Shown here: piece after piece, positions 6,885 through 8,975 of the stretch | Layout: each line of letters starts with the position of its first letter | How positions within the stretch are numbered: the stretch's first letter is position 1 | Assembly: GCA_903958995.1 (NCBI GenBank) | Contig: CAJBVG010000017.1 | Coordinates: 1-8,975, forward strand | Length of the DNA stretch: 8,975 nt | Source of the DNA: an uncultured bacterium | Lineage (GTDB): Bacteria > Bacteroidota > Bacteroidia > Sphingobacteriales > Sphingobacteriaceae | Direction: 5' to 3' | Translations under genes and position numbers: made by a program | The notes under the pieces: model-generated | The model's database searches: none | What the model saw: the letters and a program-made list of their open reading frames with translations, nothing else | Told to the model about the DNA's origin: nothing

Positions 6885-7331
6885 TTAATACTTAGTTATA
6901 TCTACTCCAAACTTAAGAAGAAAGTCAACACCTTCGTCGCTTGGCAAGCCTTTGTACTCGGCATATGATTTCTGGTAGAATACCCTTTTTATTCCTGATG
7001 AAAAGATTAAACGAGCACAAGAGATACAAGGTGAAAGTGTTGTATATAAGGTAGCTCCCTCTAAAGTAGAGCCATTTTTAGCAGCAAATAGTATGGCATT
7101 TTCTTCCGCGTGTAATGCTAATGAACAACTTCCTTTAGAATCTCTTGGGCAACCTTGTTCTGGCCATTCTTCATCGCAATTGTGTGTACCTGCCGGTGGA
7201 CCATTATACCCAATAGATATGATACGAGTATCTTTTACTAATACCGCACCCACCTGTGCTTTAATGCAATGCGAACGCTGTGCTAATTCTCCAGCAAGGT
7301 TCATGAAAATACTATCGAATGAAGGACGCAT
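6885..7331 (-). CDS. dCMP deaminase family protein (ComEB-like)
   Basis: This is a zinc-dependent deaminase expected to convert dCMP to dUMP, feeding thymidylate synthesis. In the 148-residue product the catalytic zinc site is complete: His74-Ala-Glu76 in LHAEENAI (Glu76 the proton shuttle) and Cys102/Cys105 in SPCISC. The dCMP-deaminase-type loop GYNGPPAGTHNC (41-52) with GCP (60-62) and a further Cys at 69 is also present; it separates this family from cytidine deaminases and tRNA adenosine deaminases. I place the start at ATG 7331. A TTG codon just upstream is in frame but falls in a heptamer repeat, and the ATG gives the usual MRPSFDSIFMNLA N-terminus. The repeat ends one base before the ATG, and there is no Shine-Dalgarno sequence. 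guaA lies 63 bp downstream on the same strand but appears to have its own promoter. Confidence 0.93.
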   Translation of the reverse strand: MRPSFDSIFMNLAGELAQRSHCIKAQVGAVLVKDTRIISIGYNGPPAGTHNCDEEWPEQGCPRDSKGSCSLALHAEENAILFAAKNGSTLEGATLYTTLSPCISCARLIFSSGIKRVFYQKSYAEYKGLPSDEGVDFLLKFGVDITKY

Positions 7332-7332
7332 C

Positions 7333-7390
7333 AATTTAGAATTTAGAATTTAGAATTTAGAATTTTCCCGATACCCGATACCCGAGACCC
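7333..7390. repeat. Two adjoining heptamer arrays upstream of the deaminase gene
   Basis: AATTTAG is repeated four times at 7333-7360, with a partial fifth to 7365. It is directly followed by CCCGATA, CCCGATA and CCCGAGA (7367-7387) and a terminal CCC. Both arrays have a 7-bp period although their sequences are unrelated. On the minus strand the first array reads ATTCTAA repeats, the same heptamer as at 540-567, and it abuts the deaminase start codon. The CCCGATA unit reappears in the palindrome at 8162-8197. Confidence 0.95.
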
Positions 7391-7464
7391 ATTACTCAAC
7401 AAATGCAATAATAATGAAAAAACCACTCTTTTGCCTCGCTATGTGCTTGTAACTTGAAATATTT

Positions 7465-7482
7465 TTCTGCAATTTAGCAGAA
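7465..7482 (+). promoter_or_regulatory. Short perfect inverted repeat flush with the lysE-type start codon
   Basis: TTCTGC and GCAGAA form a perfect 6-bp inverted repeat around AATTTA, ending at the base before the ATG at 7483. The inner CAATTTAG (7470-7477) is a poor match to the -7 consensus TAnnTTTG but is placed, relative to the ATG, almost as in guaA. A TTG lies 20 bases upstream of it (7447-7449). It could be a promoter, a small operator or a start-site hairpin; the sequence does not decide. Confidence 0.35.
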
Positions 7483-8106
7483 ATGTTGAACATAATTATA
7501 GGTGGTATTACGGCGGGGTTAATCATGACGTTCATGACAGGGCCAGCATTTTTTGCTTTAATACGAACAAGTATTCATAAGGGCTTTCTTTCGGGAGCCT
7601 TGTTTGCATTAGGCGTTTTTATGGCCGATACATTTTTTGTTGCCACTACGTTCTTGGGTGCAAGTTTAATTACACTTGCAGAAAAAAATCAAAAATACAT
7701 TGCTGTTATTGGAGGATTATTCATCATCGTAATTGGATATCGCTACTTAACTAAAAAAGTAGAAGAAGAAAAAGAGGAAGAAGTTGCCGTTTCTTCTCGA
7801 TTAAAAAACATGGGTTATTTCTTCAAAGGATTATTCATGAATTTGCTAAACCCGGGTATGTTATTCTATTGGATAGGCTTAGTAAGTTATTTAGGTACCA
7901 ACGCAGAATACAGCTCAGATAATATCAAACTTTTTATCTTTTGTTCCATGGCAACCGTGCTTAGCACCGATCTAGCCAAAGCATACTTCGCCAGTAAAGT
8001 TCGTCACCTATTCAGCATGAAAGTAATTATGTGGATGAACAGAATCGTAGGCTCCGCACTAATTGTATTTGCCTTAGTGATGGTAGTAAAAGTATTCTTC
8101 TTTTAG
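7483..8106 (+). CDS. LysE/RhtB-type amino-acid exporter family membrane protein
   Basis: This is a 207-residue inner-membrane protein of the LysE superfamily, whose studied members export amino acids such as lysine, arginine, threonine or homoserine. Six hydrophobic segments are visible at about 3-25, 36-62, 71-88, 112-137, 147-166 and 183-206. The family GP motif lies in the first (TGPAFFALIR, Gly20-Pro21). The LNPG motif (122-125) corresponds to the conserved NP motif before the fourth segment. Asp49 sits in the second segment. A strongly acidic cytoplasmic-type loop (VEEEKEEE, 93-100) separates the two halves. Length is typical (about 200-215). It is divergent from the deaminase gene and convergent with the PurF-like gene, so it is probably monocistronic. 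The ATG directly follows a small inverted repeat, with no Shine-Dalgarno sequence. The substrate cannot be predicted. Confidence 0.86.
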   Translation: MLNIIIGGITAGLIMTFMTGPAFFALIRTSIHKGFLSGALFALGVFMADTFFVATTFLGASLITLAEKNQKYIAVIGGLFIIVIGYRYLTKKVEEEKEEEVAVSSRLKNMGYFFKGLFMNLLNPGMLFYWIGLVSYLGTNAEYSSDNIKLFIFCSMATVLSTDLAKAYFASKVRHLFSMKVIMWMNRIVGSALIVFALVMVVKVFFF

Positions 8107-8134
8107 ATTTTAGAATTGAGACATTAGACATTAG
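8100..8134. repeat. Heptamer-phased NNNTTAG repeat at the 3' end of the lysE-type gene
   Basis: Five consecutive 7-base units read CTTTTAG, ATTTTAG, AATTGAG, ACATTAG, ACATTAG. All but the third end in TTAG. The first unit contains the TAG stop codon of the lysE-type gene. ATTTTAG and ATATTAG recur in phase at 8157-8170, leading into the palindrome. CATTAG (8129-8134) can pair with CTAATG (8142-8147), and AGAATTGAGA (8112-8121) is exactly complementary to TCTCAATTCT (8195-8204). Confidence 0.8.
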
Positions 8135-8161
8135 AAACTCACTAATGCTAATTTTGATTTT

Positions 8162-8197
8162 AGATATTAGTCCCGATAGCTATCGGGACTAATATCT
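8162..8197. terminator. 36-bp perfect palindrome between convergent genes, possible bidirectional terminator
   Basis: The 36 bases form a perfect self-complementary palindrome centred on AGCT, with core TCCCGATAGCTATCGGGA (8171-8188). It lies between the stop of the lysE-type gene (8106) and the stop of the PurF-like gene (8214), where a transcription stop for both strands is expected. RNA from either strand would fold into a long hairpin with a tight loop. Neither side carries a run of Ts, so it is not a textbook intrinsic terminator and could equally be a dispersed palindromic element. The palindrome itself is certain; the terminator role is inferred. Confidence 0.55.
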
Positions 8198-8213
8198 CAA
8201 TTCTTACAACTAG

Positions 8214-8975
8214 TTAATAAGCTCTCTTATTACTTCCCTCAACGTAATTAATAAACGCATTGTTTACTACTCGCATTCCACCTGGTGTTGGGAAATCGCC
8301 TGAGAAGTACCAATCTCCTGCACTTCCAGGACAAGCATAATGTAAGTCTTCTAAGCTTTGGTAGATCACTTCAACTTCTGCGTGAATATCTTCCGGACGA
8401 ACAATCTCTGCAATTTTCTTAGAGATTTCTTCTGCAGTAAATGGACGATAAATATCTTTTACAAAGTTTTCGATTTTATCTAAAGGCAAATGAACTTGCG
8501 CTTTGCAACGCTCATATACATCTTGAATTAAATCTTCTTTCCCTTGATCTTTTAGTAAAGCTATCGCTGCATTAAAGGCTACAAACTCTCCCATTCTCGA
8601 CATATCGATACCGTAACAATCGGGGTAACGAATTTGCGGAGCTGAAGAAACAATAATTATTTTCTTCGGACCTAAACGGTCTAATATTCTTAATATACTT
8701 TGCTTTAAGGTAGTACCTCTAACAATTGAATCGTCTAACACTACTAAATTATCGACTCCTCTTTTTACAACACCATAGGTAGTATCGTACACATGGGCTA
8801 CCATGTCCTTACGATCTGCATCTTGTGTTATAAAGGTTCTAAGTTTTACGTCTTTTAAGGTAATCTTTTCAACTCGTGGAGACATGTTTAATAATTTCTC
8901 CAACTTATCATTATCTAATTCGTGTTGATGATTTAGAATTTTTTCTTTTTGATAAGTTCTGATGTATTTATGAAC
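8214..8975 (-). CDS. purF: PurF-like amidophosphoribosyltransferase, C-terminal part (truncated by window edge)
   Basis: PurF-type enzymes make 5-phosphoribosylamine from PRPP and glutamine, the first committed step of purine synthesis. The frame is open to the window edge, giving 253 residues of the C-terminal half. It contains the phosphoribosyltransferase PRPP-binding motif VVLDDSIVRGTT (near 8705-8741) and, after it, IIIVSSAPQIRYPDCYGIDMSRMGEF, matching the SSPPI...CFYGID region of PurF. The C-terminus is unlike the B. subtilis enzyme: in place of the NCGQCLACFTGKYP Fe-S ligand region it has YACPGSAGDWYFSGDFPTPGG and a tail ending NKRAY. From memory, the longer (about 630-residue) PurF homologues of Bacteroidota end this way. 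The N-terminal glutaminase domain and the start lie outside the window. A TTG at 8903 and the ATG at 8885 are internal codons, not starts. An orthologue or paralogue of the main PurF is possible. Confidence 0.85.
   Translation of the reverse strand, partial: VHKYIRTYQKEKILNHQHELDNDKLEKLLNMSPRVEKITLKDVKLRTFITQDADRKDMVAHVYDTTYGVVKRGVDNLVVLDDSIVRGTTLKQSILRILDRLGPKKIIIVSSAPQIRYPDCYGIDMSRMGEFVAFNAAIALLKDQGKEDLIQDVYERCKAQVHLPLDKIENFVKDIYRPFTAEEISKKIAEIVRPEDIHAEVEVIYQSLEDLHYACPGSAGDWYFSGDFPTPGGMRVVNNAFINYVEGSNKRAY

Noticed and set aside
7332..7334. TTG start for the deaminase, one codon before the ATG
   Set aside because: The codon falls at the repeat boundary; the adjacent ATG at 7331 gives the normal family N-terminus.
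7093..7353. Plus-strand open frame antisense to the deaminase gene
   Set aside because: It mirrors the zinc-site codons of the real gene and runs into the heptamer repeat.
7333..7390. Telomere-like repeat or chromosome end (AATTTAG resembles plant-type TTTAGGG)
   Set aside because: Only a few internal copies within a normal gene neighbourhood; the similarity is partial and likely coincidental.
8901..8903. TTG start of a short PurF-like gene at 8903
   Set aside because: The frame continues upstream without a stop to the window edge and the catalytic N-terminal domain is missing, so the gene is cut by the window, not short.

Overview
The window is AT-rich bacterial chromosome, most likely from a member of the Bacteroidota (Flavobacteriales or Crocinitomicaceae-like; this placement is inferred). 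Four things point there. The start codons lack a Shine-Dalgarno sequence. A TAnnTTTG-type promoter element sits just before guaA. The last gene is a long PurF-type protein ending in a GDWYFSG...PTPGG tail. A guaA-linked periplasmic-binding-fold protein of a type I associate with this phylum is also present. All protein genes look intact and housekeeping. I see no transposase, phage gene, CRISPR array, rRNA or tRNA.

Layout: a 37-bp tandem repeat (1-119) leads into iscU (124-537) and iscA (623-949), an Fe-S assembly pair closed by a strong intrinsic terminator (971-1004). A long-chain fatty acid-CoA ligase (1013-2920) starts eight bases after that terminator. It converges, through a dense 40-bp repeat cluster (2919-3036), on a minus-strand block. 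In transcription order that block is a dCMP-deaminase-family gene (7331-6885), guaA (6821-5292), a secreted type-1 periplasmic-binding-fold protein (5335-4172) and an RsmB-like rRNA m5C methyltransferase (4175-3018). The last three overlap end to end. A LysE-type exporter (7483-8106) is divergent from this block. It converges on the 3' part of a PurF-like amidophosphoribosyltransferase (8214 to the right edge), with a 36-bp perfect palindrome between them.

Functionally, the minus strand is weighted to nucleotide synthesis: GuaA makes GMP, the deaminase supplies dUMP, and PurF commits PRPP to purines. The methyltransferase and binding protein are coupled to guaA by overlapping reading frames. 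IscU and IscA supply Fe-S clusters, and the ligase activates fatty acids.

The unusual signal is between the genes. Most intergenic spaces are filled, almost stop codon to start codon, by short tandem repeats, often with a 7-bp period (ATTCTAA, TTTACAA, CCCGATA, NNNTTAG). The same heptamers recur kilobases apart, in both orientations. They press against start codons, and in one place a repeat supplies the C-terminal codons of a gene. I found no obvious new multi-gene system; these repeats are the part worth a second look.
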